From positions 9,000,001 through 9,064,000 of the forward strand of contig JAULJL010000039.1 of assembly GCA_030761205.1 (NCBI GenBank): DNA of 64,000 bases, given 5' to 3'. How positions within the stretch are numbered: position 1 is the first letter of the stretch; each line of letters begins with the position of its first letter. The position numbers and the translations under genes were made by a program. A model generated the notes under the pieces. That model had not been told where the DNA came from. It ran no database searches and saw nothing but the letters and a program-made list of their open reading frames with translations. The DNA is from Fremontodendron californicum (lineage: Eukaryota > Streptophyta > Magnoliopsida > Malvales > Malvaceae). Below are positions 8,646 to 19,430 of the stretch, in pieces.

Positions 8646-10111
8646 CAAAAAAAAAAACTATCTGGTCCGTTTATTATCTGCATGTGTTTTACTACTTTCG
8701 TGTATGTAATTTTTTTATTTGAGTATTAGTATAATCTTGGCAAGCATGTGGATAAAGCAATAGAGTTACAAAGGCTTTGATTAAGTTATCTAGGTTATTT
8801 TCAATTTGGTTTTCTGAAAATTGAATATTTTTGATGATCAAATGTCTTTGAGATTGTTTTTGGCAGATCGGTTCGATTTTTGTTGGAATGTGAATTCATG
8901 GTGAGCCTTTGGAAAGCCACGGAAAACTGGGAAGACATAGTAAGTTTACTTTTTCTCTTCATTCCACATGCAGATTTAGGTCATCACATAGATGCTTGCA
9001 TCTATACATGATCTGATCTTAGAACAAAGTCACTATCCAGAAAGCCCCTTATCTTTTCCCCCCTTACATTAGGAGCCCATAGGTTGTAAACCTTCGGGTT
9101 GGATCCCTAGATATGAACTCCAGAAATTATGCCAAAGTGAACGGATACGATTCTGACCCCCATTCCCTCTTTATACTTTTATGATAATATTTGTGATCAT
9201 TGGGTTTGGGATTGTGTGTTTCCTTCTTGTTTATTTTGTTATCTTTTGAAATCTGAAAAAAAAAATGGGAATAATGCAAAAGAGGGTAGTTAGAATGAGT
9301 GACTGTTTTTAGAGTCTTGAACTTCGAACTTATTGATGCCAAAACAATGTTGTGATGAGTTGAGAAAAAAGATGCTGAAAAAAAAAAGCTGATGAAAATC
9401 TGTCTTGTTTGATCAATTGAATGAAAAGAAAGAAAAAGAAAGTATGGAATCCAATGTGATTTCTAAAAAAAAAAAGAAAAAACAAGAATGATGATTATGA
9501 ATAGATGTGATTGTGCATAAAAGATGTCCCAATGAGGGCACAAATCAAAAGAAAATCACTTGTGCTTAAAAAAAAATCAGAATTCAAGATTCGAGGTTCT
9601 TCATTATAGAGAGGTTTTTACTTTTCTATTTTCTTTGGATCGAGTCTTTTCTTGCTTTTTTGTTTTCTTTTCAAAATATTTTGAGAGGATTGATCACATT
9701 ATTATTATATTTCTTGAGCCTAACTTGTGATAAACCTCAGATTATGTTTGAACATTCCACCCCTCACTTGTCCATAAGCCTCAGATTCATCTCTGTACCG
9801 ATCAGATTTGTCAAGTTCACTTGTGAACTGCGGTGACAAGAATCTTAGCATGTGTACTTATGAAGCTATAGTTTGCCTAGTCCTCCATGGCTAGCTAAAG
9901 TCTCGCCAAGAAGGAAGTTCCTTAATCGTACGGTAATGCCTTCATTTTAATCTTATTGACCCTTTACTCGAACTTAATATGCCAATGATACTTAATTAGA
10001 TGCCTTGCCAATTCTTACGCTTGATCTTGCTTGTTTGTTTGAGATCCCTTTAACTTGTTTCCTGTTTATTTTTTCTAGGATTGAGTCGTTGCTAGGGACT
10101 AGCAACAATCT

Positions 10112-10122
10112 AAGTGTGGGGG
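10112..10122 (+). other. Polypurine tract of element A
   Basis: AAGTGTGGGGG directly precedes the TGTGATAACTCG start of the 3' LTR. It is the plus-strand priming site for reverse transcription. Position and base content match the family. Confidence 0.8.
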
Positions 10123-11809
10123 TGTGATAACTCGTATAATTATATAGTTTTTAGTTATGTTTTATTATTGTTTTGTGTCAAATACGAGTTATTATTGCTT
10201 AGTCTAATTGTGTTTATGATCTTTTATATTTTTATGTAATTTGGTGTTTTTCACGAGTTTCTTTGAGTGATTTCAGATTACTAGGTTAAATCAAGAATTA
10301 AGGGCAAATCCAGTTCAGTTCCAGTTCCGACACCTTTTGCCATATCAGCTATATCTGAAGTTTCACAGAAGCATTAAGGATGAAATTTTTATAGTGCAAA
10401 GTTAAGAGGCATATCTATCTTTTTCATGCTTTCCACTTCTTGAAACGGAGTCGTTTTCCCTAGCGAAATGTGGTATCAAGTTGGCTGATGTGCAATGACG
10501 TCTGTTCTAACCAGTTTTGGTATTTTGACCATATCTTCTGATCCACATGAGAAAATGAGCCGATTCCAACGGCTATGGATCAAAAACAGATAGGGGAATA
10601 TTTTTCTAGAAGACCATTTGATCAGATCAAGCCTCTAACATTGACAAAATCAACAATCAAGCTGGCTGATCATAATTGTCATACAATATGACGAAAATTG
10701 TTAGAAAAATGCACCCACCTATTATACCTACCTTTGAAATTTATAAAGCTTGTCTCTTGTCATTTAGCTCTCCAAAATGTGTATAAATAGAGGGCCTTGG
10801 ATGATTCTAAGAGACATGGTACATTGGTAGGATATTAGCCATTGTAATAAAATTCTCTAAGTTTTCTTCTTCTTTCTTTTCTCTAGTTTTCTTTTTCTTT
10901 AGAGAGAGCAAGAAGCTGGATAATTAATATTCTTCTTCTTCTTCTTTCTTTCTTTTATTTCCTTCTTAGATTCTCTTTAATTTTATGTTTATGTTTACAA
11001 TGCCTATGCTAGGTTAAACTTCTATTTGGTTAAGGGTGATTTTAAAGCCCTAGACATGTTTTATAATTGATTTTCAGATTCTATCTATCATTAATTTTCT
11101 ATCAAAGTTGCTTATGTTCTTCTACAAGAATTGTTTATGATGTTGTCTTGATTTATTTAGGTGTACAACTAGATAGATCTTGATAATTATCTATTGCTAG
11201 TTTAGAAGTCTTGATCCGTGTAATTGTCTTGATTTCCTATTCATAAGTGGCAATTTGTGATTAATGATTATGGTCAAGTTTTCGATAATTGCAAAGTGGA
11301 ACATAACCTAAGTTGAACAATCCGAGCTTATGTGTTTGTTGCTTAGATCAACCTATCTTTCTCATCATAAAGCTGCCATTAAATTGAATTTAGAGAGCTT
11401 ATTCTAGGTTGTTTGATGGTTAGAGATTAAATAGAGAGCTTGTTCTATTTAACGACAAACTAAGGAAAGATTGGGATAACAGAGCTTGTTGTTATCTACG
11501 GTTGTTAACTTTGATAGTTGGTTGATATTGATAGATCTGAAATTGATTCTTAATGATGTCTAGTGGTGGAGAATGAAAACTTAACCATATTTCTCTCATA
11601 TTTGATTTCTTATTTCTTATTTGCATCTTACTTTTCTTGTTTGCTTATTTTTAAAACTATTTCAAAACCCCCTTTTCTTTTAATTGTTCTTGAATTTAAG
11701 TTTTAAACTATCAACTTATAAACTAAAACCCAATCCCTGAGGACTCGACCCTTGCTAATCATTATACTCTACAATTGATTCTTTTTAGTGCAAGGTTAAA
11801 TAAGATACA
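10123..11809 (+). repeat. 3' LTR of element A
   Basis: The LTR starts with TGTGATAACTCG immediately after the polypurine tract. It holds a TATA box at 10782-10790 (TATAAATAG) and an AATAAA at 10846-10852. The right end is placed at the CA of GATACA (11809); an alternative CA end is at 11773 (CTCTACA). Length is about 1.65-1.69 kb, usual for Athila. Beyond it the sequence is the 3' UTR of element B on the other strand. Confidence 0.75.
10782..10790 (+). promoter_or_regulatory. TATA box in LTR of element A
   Basis: TATAAATAG is followed about 60 bases later by an AATAAAA signal (10846-10852), an arrangement expected for the U3/R region of a plant LTR. It would drive the genomic RNA of this element when present in the 5' LTR. 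Confidence 0.55.
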
Positions 11810-13506
11810 CTCTTTTGGGTGTACCACTCGGGGCTCGACTTATTTGATAAAATAGAATGAATTCGACTTAAAACAAAGGGAAATACTAAGGATAATCCTG
11901 GGTTTGATTCATTTGGAAAAAATAAATTTAACTTAAAAATGAAAGGAACATACCTCGATGGCAGTCTCGGGGCTCGACTCATTTGAGAAGCAGAACGAGT
12001 TCGATTTGGGGAAGCCAAAGTTTTCCTTATTCTTGCAATGTTAGCTAAATGCAATGGTGAGAATGACATGCTTTGCAAATGCTTGTATGTTTCCTAAGGA
12101 TGAATGCAATCAAAGGATTGTGTCACGATTTCTAATCCATGGTTTCTTTGAGGTTCACAGATTATCTGACTTCATGACAGGGTCTTCAATTATTCATTGA
12201 TGCCCCACTTAAGGAACCCTTTACTCAAGATAAATTGTCAAACAGTCCCAGTTTCTCACATTGCTGAAATTCACAAATTTCTGACTTCATGACGGAGTCT
12301 CCAACACATTCACTGTTTTCTTTTGCTTGGTGAATTTTCCTTCAAGATTAGTGGTTTCCAAACCCTTTCTAAGATTTAAATCTACTCCTTAGTAATACTC
12401 CAAAATCTTTTATTTTTTAAAAAATTTTATGTTTACTAATCATCATTCAATTTTTAATAACAAACAAAATGCATCTTAAAATGTATGAAAGAAAGTATGA
12501 AACAAGCAACTGTCATAAAAGGGGTAACAAAAATTTATTGCAACAAAATGTTTTAAAATGATAAAAGTGGATATCAAGGGTATAAGAAACAAATGTAAAG
12601 TTATAGGTTGTAGATGCCCCGGATGCGGAATATCTTGGACCCCTCCTTTTTCAAATCATCTAAAATTTCTCTTGAACGAGCAATTTACTTGGGTAATCCC
12701 TCGGCTTCCGTAGTTACGTCAGACAAAGTTGTTCCCCGTTTCTCTGATTTTCGTATACTTTCTCCCCCTTTACACAGAGCATTGATTCAAACCTTAATCA
12801 GTACTTGAGCCGCCCTTTGCGAGTTTTCAACTCAGGTGTCCCCCATTCGGTATTAAGTCGCCTTTTACGGGTTTTTGGCTTAAACCTCTCCTTTTACATT
12901 TTTTTTTGTATTTTACCATGCATCTGAGAATTCTAAATGCTTCCAAGGTAAAAAAGTCAATTCAAAAGATGGGATGAATTTTGAGAAAAACCTTCCAAAT
13001 TAAATATCCATGCTTGATCAAAATGGACTTTTAAAGCACGTAATGTAGGCCAAGGTTCGGGTTTAGAAGGAAAGGATAAAATAGGCCCAAAATGTGTTTA
13101 AGGGTGATTGGATCAAGGATCATTTCCTGAGGAGAATTCATTCTTGAAACATTTGTCCCTTTTTTTTTCATTGCTGGCTTTCATTTGCCATTCTTTGATT
13201 TCACATTTTTCGATGGCTTTCTTTTTGCCATGATTTTCGATTATTTTTCCTCGTATTTTCCCTCTGGTGTAGAGGATGATCCTTGATCAGGGTTCAAAGC
13301 AAGAAATAATTCCTAATGCTCAAAAGGGGTGACTAAGGATAATTTCTTCTTAGTCAAAGGAATATGAAAGATGGCCATTCATCATATCAAGCATGAATAT
13401 TCTCATTTAAAAAACAATTCTCCGGGGAGATAAATATATAGAATTTCCATTTTCTACACTTGGAATCATTCAAATTCCCATGTGCATAGCATCACACATA
13501 TTTTAT
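11810..13506 (-). other. 3' UTR of element B
   Basis: This non-coding stretch follows integrase on the minus strand and is homologous in opposite orientation to about 31560-33110 of element C (shared blocks such as GACTTCATGACGGAGTC and TCGACTCATTTGAGAAG). It ends abruptly at the LTR of element A. I see no gene. Confidence 0.65.
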
Positions 13507-14730
13507 TTAAGTGTAATACTTCTTCAGTTCATCAGCATTCACGGGATGTCTAAAATCATCCCCGTCCATCCGAGTTAGAATCAATGCTCCTCTAGAAAAA
13601 GCTCTTTTTACTATATATAGTCCTTCCCAATTTGGGGCCCATTTTTCTTGCGGATCCTTCACTATAGGGAGAATTTTCCCCAGTACTAACTCCCCCTCTC
13701 GGAACTGTCTGGGACGAACCTTCTTGTTGTAGGCTTGAATCATCCTTTTTTGATACAATTGCCCATGACAAATTGCCTTCAATCTTTTCTCCTCGATGAG
13801 ATTCAGCTGTTCATAATGAGCTCTAACCTATTCCGCCTCTTCTAGGCCAACCTCCATCAAAACACGAAGTGAAGGAATCTCAACTTCAATAGGTAACACT
13901 GCTTCTATACATATACCAAAGAAGACGGCGTTGCCCCTGTAGATGTACGAACCGAAGTGCGATATGCGTGAAGAGCAAAGGCAAGATCTCATGCCAATCC
14001 TTGTACACATCAGTCATCTTCTCGACAATATTCTTGATGTTTTTGTTGGCTGCTTCTACTGCCCCATTCATCTCCGGATGATAAGATACCGAATTGTGAT
14101 GCATGATCTTGAACTGAGTACAAACCTCTCTCATCATCTTATTGTTCAGATTGAGAGCATTATCTAAAATAATTCTTGCTGGCAATCCATATCGGCATAT
14201 GATTTCCTTCTTAACAAATCTGCATACCACAGACTTTGTTACATTCACGTAGGAAGCAGCTTCTACCCATTTTGTGAAATAATCTATGGCCACTAGGATG
14301 AAGCGATGACCACTTGAAGCTTTCGAGGTAATAGGGTCAATCATATCCATTTCCCACATTGAAAACGGCCATGGTGTGGTCATGAGATGCAATGGCGATG
14401 GCGGCACATGGATCTTATCTGCATATATCTGGCATTTATGGCACTTCCAGGAATAACTGATACAATCTCCTTCTATTGTCAGCAAATAATACCCTGCCCT
14501 CATAATCTGCTTAGCAAGCATGTGACCATGGGCATGGGTTCCACATATCCCTTCATGGACTTCCTTTATGATTCTCCGAGCTTCGGCAAACCTGACACAT
14601 CCCAATAGGACTTGGTCTTTCCCTTTCTTGTAGAGAATCTAACTGTTTAGAACAAAACCCATTGCTAGCCTTCTCAGAGTCCTCTTGTCATTTTCTATTG
14701 CCTGTTCTGGATACTGTTGACTCTTCATGT
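13507..14730 (-). pseudogene. pol: Integrase of element B
   Basis: On the minus strand the zinc-binding region has EVHEGICGTHAHGH and CHKC. The catalytic core keeps D in E-M-D-M-I-D, D in I-L-D-N-A-L-N and E in NGAVEAANKN, so the DDE triad is complete. A frameshift near 13960 separates the core from the C-terminal part, which resumes at 13782 with K-V-R-P-R-Q-F-R-E-G-E-L-V and ends V-N-A-D-E-L-K-K-Y-Y at 13507. The 14610-14730 segment holds the degenerate linker from RNase H. The enzyme would integrate element cDNA if repaired; it is a remnant. Confidence 0.75.
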
Positions 14731-14731
14731 A

Positions 14732-15770
14732 CTACAAGATGTTGTTATACCAAGGGAGAACATCTGGTTCTTCTTCGATACTCAAACAGTGGGCAGGAGA
14801 TTCATATATGCTCATCTTGATCAGCACAACTTTCGCCCCTTCATTCACTTTAAACATTGATGACAAAGTAGCCAAAGCATCGGCCATTTGGTTTTTTTCT
14901 CGAAGGAAGTAATTGAAAGTTACTTCTTCAAACTCTTTCAATAAACTCAGTATGAGTTCTCGATATCGGATTAATTTTGTATCTCAGGTTTCCCATTCTC
15001 CGCGTAACTGGTATATCACTAGGGCTGAATCTTCGAAAACCTCATTTTTTTGATCTTTCTGTCTATGGCAGCACGAAGACCCATTGTACATGCCTCATAT
15101 TATGTAGTATTGTTTATGCAATCAAAATCCAATCCGACAGTGAAGGGATAATAATCTTCTTCTCGGGATATGAGCACTGTACCAATTTCGTGTCCCATGG
15201 CATTAGATGCCCAATCAAAGTACAACTTCCATATTTTCTTCTTCAAGGGAACCTTATCCGCTTGCGAAACATACATTAAATCTTCATCTGGGAAATCGAA
15301 GTTCAATGGTTCATAATCTTCGACTGCCCGACTTACTAAAAAATTGGCCACCGCACTGCCCTTGATAGCTTTCTGACTCACATATACAATGTCGTATTCT
15401 GACAACAAAACCTGCCATCTTGCCGTCCTCCCTGACAAAGAAGGTGCTTCCAACATGTACTTGATTGGATCTAGCTTGGCGATCAACCACGTCGTGTGGT
15501 ACAACATGTGATGTCTAAGCCTCCGAGCAGTCCAAGCTAAGGCACAACACAGCTTTTCTACTAACGAATATTTCAACTCATAATCGGTGAACTTCTTGCT
15601 GAGGTAGTAAACCGCTTGTTCTTTCTTTCTAGTCTCATCAAGCTGCCCAAAACACAACCCATGGATCTCTCAAATACTGATAGATACAATATCATCGGTT
15701 TATCCGGAGCCGATGGCATTAATACTGGTGGGTTCGATAGGTAATGCTTAATCTTTTCAAAATCAATCTG
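14732..15770 (-). pseudogene. pol: Dual RNase H region of element B
   Basis: The first RNase H (about 15770-15340) has Y-L-S-V-F-E-R-S-M-G-C-V-L where active copies have a D-A-S motif, as in the degenerated original RNase H of the Tat lineage, and ends with R-T-A-R-W-Q-V-L-L-S-E-Y. The second, archaeal-type RNase H (about 15230-14732) has L-Y-F-D-W-A-S-N-A, a stop at about 15100, and ends Q-M-A-D-A-L-A-T-L. The expected F-D-G-A-S is changed to F-D-W-A-S. Both domains are broken. Confidence 0.7.
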
Positions 15771-17010
15771 ACACCCTTCATCCCATTCCCCTGGATCACG
15801 TTTTCGAACTAGCTTAAATATTGGATCATATTTATCGGTTAACTTAGAAATAAACTGAGCAATGTAATTCAATCTCCCTAGAAAACCTCTTAGTTCGTTT
15901 TGAGTACGTGGAGGTGGCAAATTTTGGATGGCCTTCACTTTATCCGGATCAATCTCAATTCCCTTTTGCTAACAACAAAACCCAACAATTTCCCCGTAGT
16001 GACTCCAAAAGTGCATTTTGTCGGGTTTAGCTTGAGTTGAAACATTCTTAGTCTTTCAAAGAGTTTCCTAAGATTTGCAATATGCTCCTCTTCTCCTTGT
16101 GACTTTGCAATCATATCATCAAAATAGACATCAATTCCCTTATGCATCATGTCATGAAACAAGGTCACCGTGGCTCTCTGATATGTCACCCCAGCATTCT
16201 TCAACCCAAATGGCATTACCTTGTAGCAAAATATTCCCCACAATTGTAACAAATGTGATTTTCTCCATATCTTCCGGTGTCCATCTTAATCTGATTATAT
16301 CCCGAGAATCCATCCATGAAAGAAAACAAGGAAGTCTTCACCGTATTATCCACCAAAGTATCAATATGAGGCAAAGGGAAATTATCTTTAGGACTGGCCT
16401 TGTTCAGATCTCGGTAATCAACGCACATCCGAACCTTGCTATCCTTCTTTGGTACTGGAACAATATTTGCCACCCATTCTAGATATTTTGCCACCTCTAA
16501 GAATCCAGCATCAAATTGCTTCTTCACCTCCTCTTTTACCTTTAACAGCATGTCTGGCCTCATTCTTCTCAACTTTTGCTGAATTGGCTTGCATTCTGGC
16601 CTTAAAAGGAGCTTATGAACCACAATATCTGGATCCAGACCTGGCATGTCTTGGTATGACCATGCAAATACATCTACATATGCTCGGAGCAAGGCTATCA
16701 ATTCACCCTTTATTGATGATGACAATGTAGTCCCAATTTTAACCTCCTTTATCTCTTCACCATTTCCCAAATTTATCATTTCCAATAGCTCCTCATGAGG
16801 AAGTACTTGTTTTTCCTCTTGTTCTATTTTCCTTAATAAGTCCGGAGGTAGACCATAATCGTCAATCACCCATGCAAATGGGTTTTTCAAAATCAATTTC
16901 AGAATTACTGACAGGAAGGTCCTCATATTCCACATCCGTACACCTATAAATAGGTGGGGAAGAAATAATATAGGTAAACATATATACAATGAAAGCAAAA
17001 TAGATAGCAT
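15771..17010 (-). pseudogene. pol: Reverse transcriptase of element B
   Basis: The minus strand encodes D-Y-G-L-P-P-D-L-L-R-K (linker), a long pre-RT segment, then P-V-P-K-K-D-S-K-V-R-M-C-V-D-Y-R-D-L-N-K-A-S-P-K-D, F-M-D-G-F-S-G-Y-N-Q-I-K-M, V-M-P-F-G-L-K-N-A, and the catalytic motif as YFDD at 16115-16126. Frames change near 16230 and 15940. It encodes the polymerase of a Tat-type element with an intact Asp-Asp pair but a broken frame. Confidence 0.8.
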
Positions 17011-17439
17011 AAATGAAAGAATATGGACACATCAGTATGGAGGAAATGCATCATGTTTGTTATTTATTGAATGAAAACTTTTAGACAAAAGCCCATTACA
17101 AAAGAAATTCTTAATATCTTCGGGCAAAGATATTTAAGATTTGTTTAAAAGCATTACGTTGGAATAGACCTAAAGACTATGGGCAACTCGATTGCACTCC
17201 AATTGGTCAGTCTATATCCTGGTGGACAAGGTCGCACCATCCAATTAGCATTCTCATTTTTTAATTATTTCCTCCCTGGTCATGCAGATCTCCATATCAT
17301 GTATCTGCTCATCCCTATTCACCTGGAATCTCTCGAAGGCTTGCTCAATCATTATATGTACATCATCTGAATTCTTTTCTTCAAACAGAAACTCGACCGA
17401 GTGGAAGCTGTGAAGGATTGGTAGGAAAGTCATAGGCTC

Positions 17440-17776
17440 CTACTCAATATCCATACCCGCGAGACGGGCCATCCTTCTTTCTCGGTTCTTTTCAACTTGT
17501 TTCCTTTTCTCATGGGTCTTCGAAAGATACCCTAAGCTAAACCGGTCTTTCTTTCCCACTACTTCCATTGCTCGAGCCATCCCCTGAAGATATTTTCCGA
17601 GACCTTTTCCAGCCCTGCAGCCTTTTCCCATGGTAGTTATTACCCCCAGCCTTGTGTTCTTGGACAATCTTGGTTTTTGAATTTTTTGTCCTTCAGCAAA
17701 GAAAACCGCATTTACGAATTCCAAAGACCGAAAGGAACATTCTATGGCATCTTCATTGGGTTCAACATAAGGAGAT
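17440..17776 (-). pseudogene. pol: Protease-RT linker of element B with G-patch-like motif
   Basis: The segment contains K-G-C-R-A-G-K-G-L-G-K-Y-L-Q-G-M, resembling the glycine-rich G-patch module known between protease and RT in Tat/Ogre elements. Basic R-K-Q-V-E-K-N-R follows. It is intact over 94 codons but has lost its connection to neighbouring domains. Confidence 0.55.
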
Positions 17777-18672
17777 TTAGAAGATGCAGAGGCTATTATG
17801 TCCTCTTCCTGATACAGTGACCAAACGCCCTTCCATCACAAATTTCAGCCTTTGATGGAGAGATGAGGGTACAGCCCCTGCTGAATGTATCCACGGCCTT
17901 TCCAACAAGCAATTATTGGACGGATTAATATCCATGACCTGAAAGTTCACCGTATAGGTGCATGGGCCTATCTCTAGAGGAACCTGAATAGTTCCCATTA
18001 CCTCTCTCCTGGTACCATCAAAAGCTCTGACTACTATGCAACTCGACAGCATATAAGAAATATCAATTGGCAACTTAGACAGGGTTGCCAGGGGTATTAC
18101 ATTTAATGAAAAACCATTATACAGAAGCACCCTTGGTAGTATATGCCCCTTGCAAGTGGTTGTTATGTGAAGAGCCTTTGTGGACCCAATACCATTGAGT
18201 GGTATTTCATCATAACTGAAATATATATGATCGTCTGCCACAATGTTTCCCACCAGCCTGTCTAATTTTTTTATCGATATGTTGTTAGCCACATATGCTT
18301 GATTCAGCACTCTCAACAGGGCATTTCTGTGTGGCTCCGAGTTTAATAGCAAAGACAAGATGGAGATTCTTGCTGGCTGATGCTGCAATTGCTCAACCAC
18401 ACTATACTTACTATGTTTTATGAACTTTAAAAACTCGCAAGCCTCATTTTCGTTCACTGGCTCTCTTATCTTGTTAACCAGGGCTAATCCTCTTTCTGCT
18501 TTTTTTTTTTTTGACAAATCCATCTCAATATGGATTGGTTCAGCTGTTTTCTTCCCTTTGTTCATTCCTCCATCCTTTCTTGTTGATCCCTGTTCAACAA
18601 CCTCAGGGGCATAACACCTTCTACTTCGTGTTAAGTGCCCCACACCTGTAATATCTTGCTGACTTGAAGACC
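17777..18672 (-). pseudogene. pol: Protease region of element B, catalytic Asp lost
   Basis: About 300 codons upstream of the linker include H-I-T-T-T-C-K-G-H-I-L-P-R-V-L-L followed by Y-N-G-F-S at about 18111-18125, where element C has D-N-G-F-S and the family D-N-G-S-S. The catalytic aspartate is therefore replaced by tyrosine. The rest of the retropepsin fold is recognisable by alignment with element C. Confidence 0.7.
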
Positions 18673-19430
18673 TTAGCATGACACCATGCTACAGTCATAT
18701 TTCCATGGTGCAGCTTCGTTTTCCTTGTATGAAAAAGAAGCAGGCAAATCTATGATTAGCTTAGGTGCGATTTCCTCAACAACTGGAGTAGTCTTCTCTG
18801 GTTCATCGTAATAGATTATCAAAGGTCTTTCTGTCCCGTAGCCAACTGCATTCTCAATAACCTCTATTTCCTTCTCTATTTCTTCGTAAAACGAGGCTTC
18901 TCCCTCATCCATCATCTTTTGCACTTTATCCAGAAAGTCCTCATATTCCTGTATGATATGACCTTTATATCCATGGAACAGGCACCAATTCTCCACCTTG
19001 TATGCAACCATTTTTAAACTGTCACTATCCTCCACCATTCCTGATTTACCATTTCGACCCACACTTTAATGATTGGAGTCTTGACTTCACTGACATGCTT
19101 TTTCAACCTTCTCTCTTCCCCTATCAATACTATATTTACCCGATTCTCAGCATGATCGGGTAATGGATTTCCTGCTACATTCGGCCCGTTCCTTGTCCTG
19201 AACTTCACAACCCCAGTATTGATCAAACGTTGGACTTTCTTCTTAAAGGCAATATAGTCCTCAGTCGAATGCCCCGGAATCCCTACGTGATATGCGTAAC
19301 TAACATTTGCGTTGTACCACCTTGGATATGGTGGTGTCAAAGGTTTGAGGTATACAGGTGCAACAAGTTGACTCTGCAACAATTTGGGATATAGCTCACC
19401 ATAGGTAAAAAGACATGGAGTTGCCACCAA
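18673..19430 (-). pseudogene. gag: C-terminal Gag of element B, fused to the primer-binding site by deletion
   Basis: The minus strand starts directly after the primer-binding site with Y-G-E-L-Y-P-K-L-L-Q-S-Q-L-V, homologous to mid-gag of element C (25875 on). Two zinc-knuckle-like motifs follow: A-Y-H-V-G-I-P-G-H-S-T-E-D-Y (last Cys lost) and W-C-L-F-H-G-Y-K-G-H. A frameshift lies near 19050. The N-terminal gag and leader are missing, an internal deletion that removes everything between the primer site and this point. Confidence 0.65.
19417..19430 (-). other. Primer-binding site of element B (Tat/Ogre type)
   Basis: TTGGTGGCAACTCC on the minus strand follows the LTR by about 15 bases. TTGGTGGCGACTCC is the usual Ogre-type site, described as complementary to the 3' end of an arginine tRNA; one base differs here. 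Confidence 0.7.

Larger units (their letters stand above)
8232..10111 (+). other. Second 3' untranslated block of element A
   Basis: No coding region is visible over about 1.9 kb. It starts with a GGGGACAATGT motif (8331-8341) and a short G tract (8354-8358), a second copy of the arrangement seen at 5152-5184. Long A runs and a duplicated 96 bp block follow, then AT-rich sequence ending in GCTAGGGACTAGCAACAATC just before the polypurine tract. The region looks like the 3' UTR of a different Athila-type element joined behind the captured ORFs. The short minus-strand ORF at 9127-9342 is not convincing. Confidence 0.5.
1..11809 (+). mobile_element. Athila-type Ty3/gypsy LTR retrotransposon A (5' part outside window)
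   Basis: The order gag, protease, reverse transcriptase, RNase H, integrase, long 3' region, polypurine tract and 3' LTR on the plus strand defines a Ty3/gypsy element. The gag style (CCHC knuckle, Gln/Pro-rich tail), the DLGAS protease, and the stretch after integrase with GCTTCTTGGGAGGCAACCCA are typical of the Athila lineage. The 5' LTR, primer-binding site and start of gag lie left of the window. Pol is broken in at least four places, so the copy cannot be autonomous. The roughly 5.2 kb between integrase and LTR is unusually long and holds two extra ORFs. The right end abuts the 3' UTR of element B, consistent with insertion into B. Confidence 0.85.

Noticed and set aside
4957..10122. A complete integrated carlavirus or other RNA virus
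   Set aside because: No replicase, triple-gene-block or coat-protein motif was seen around the NABP-like ORF; flanks are Athila 3' UTR. Only a single-gene relationship is supported.
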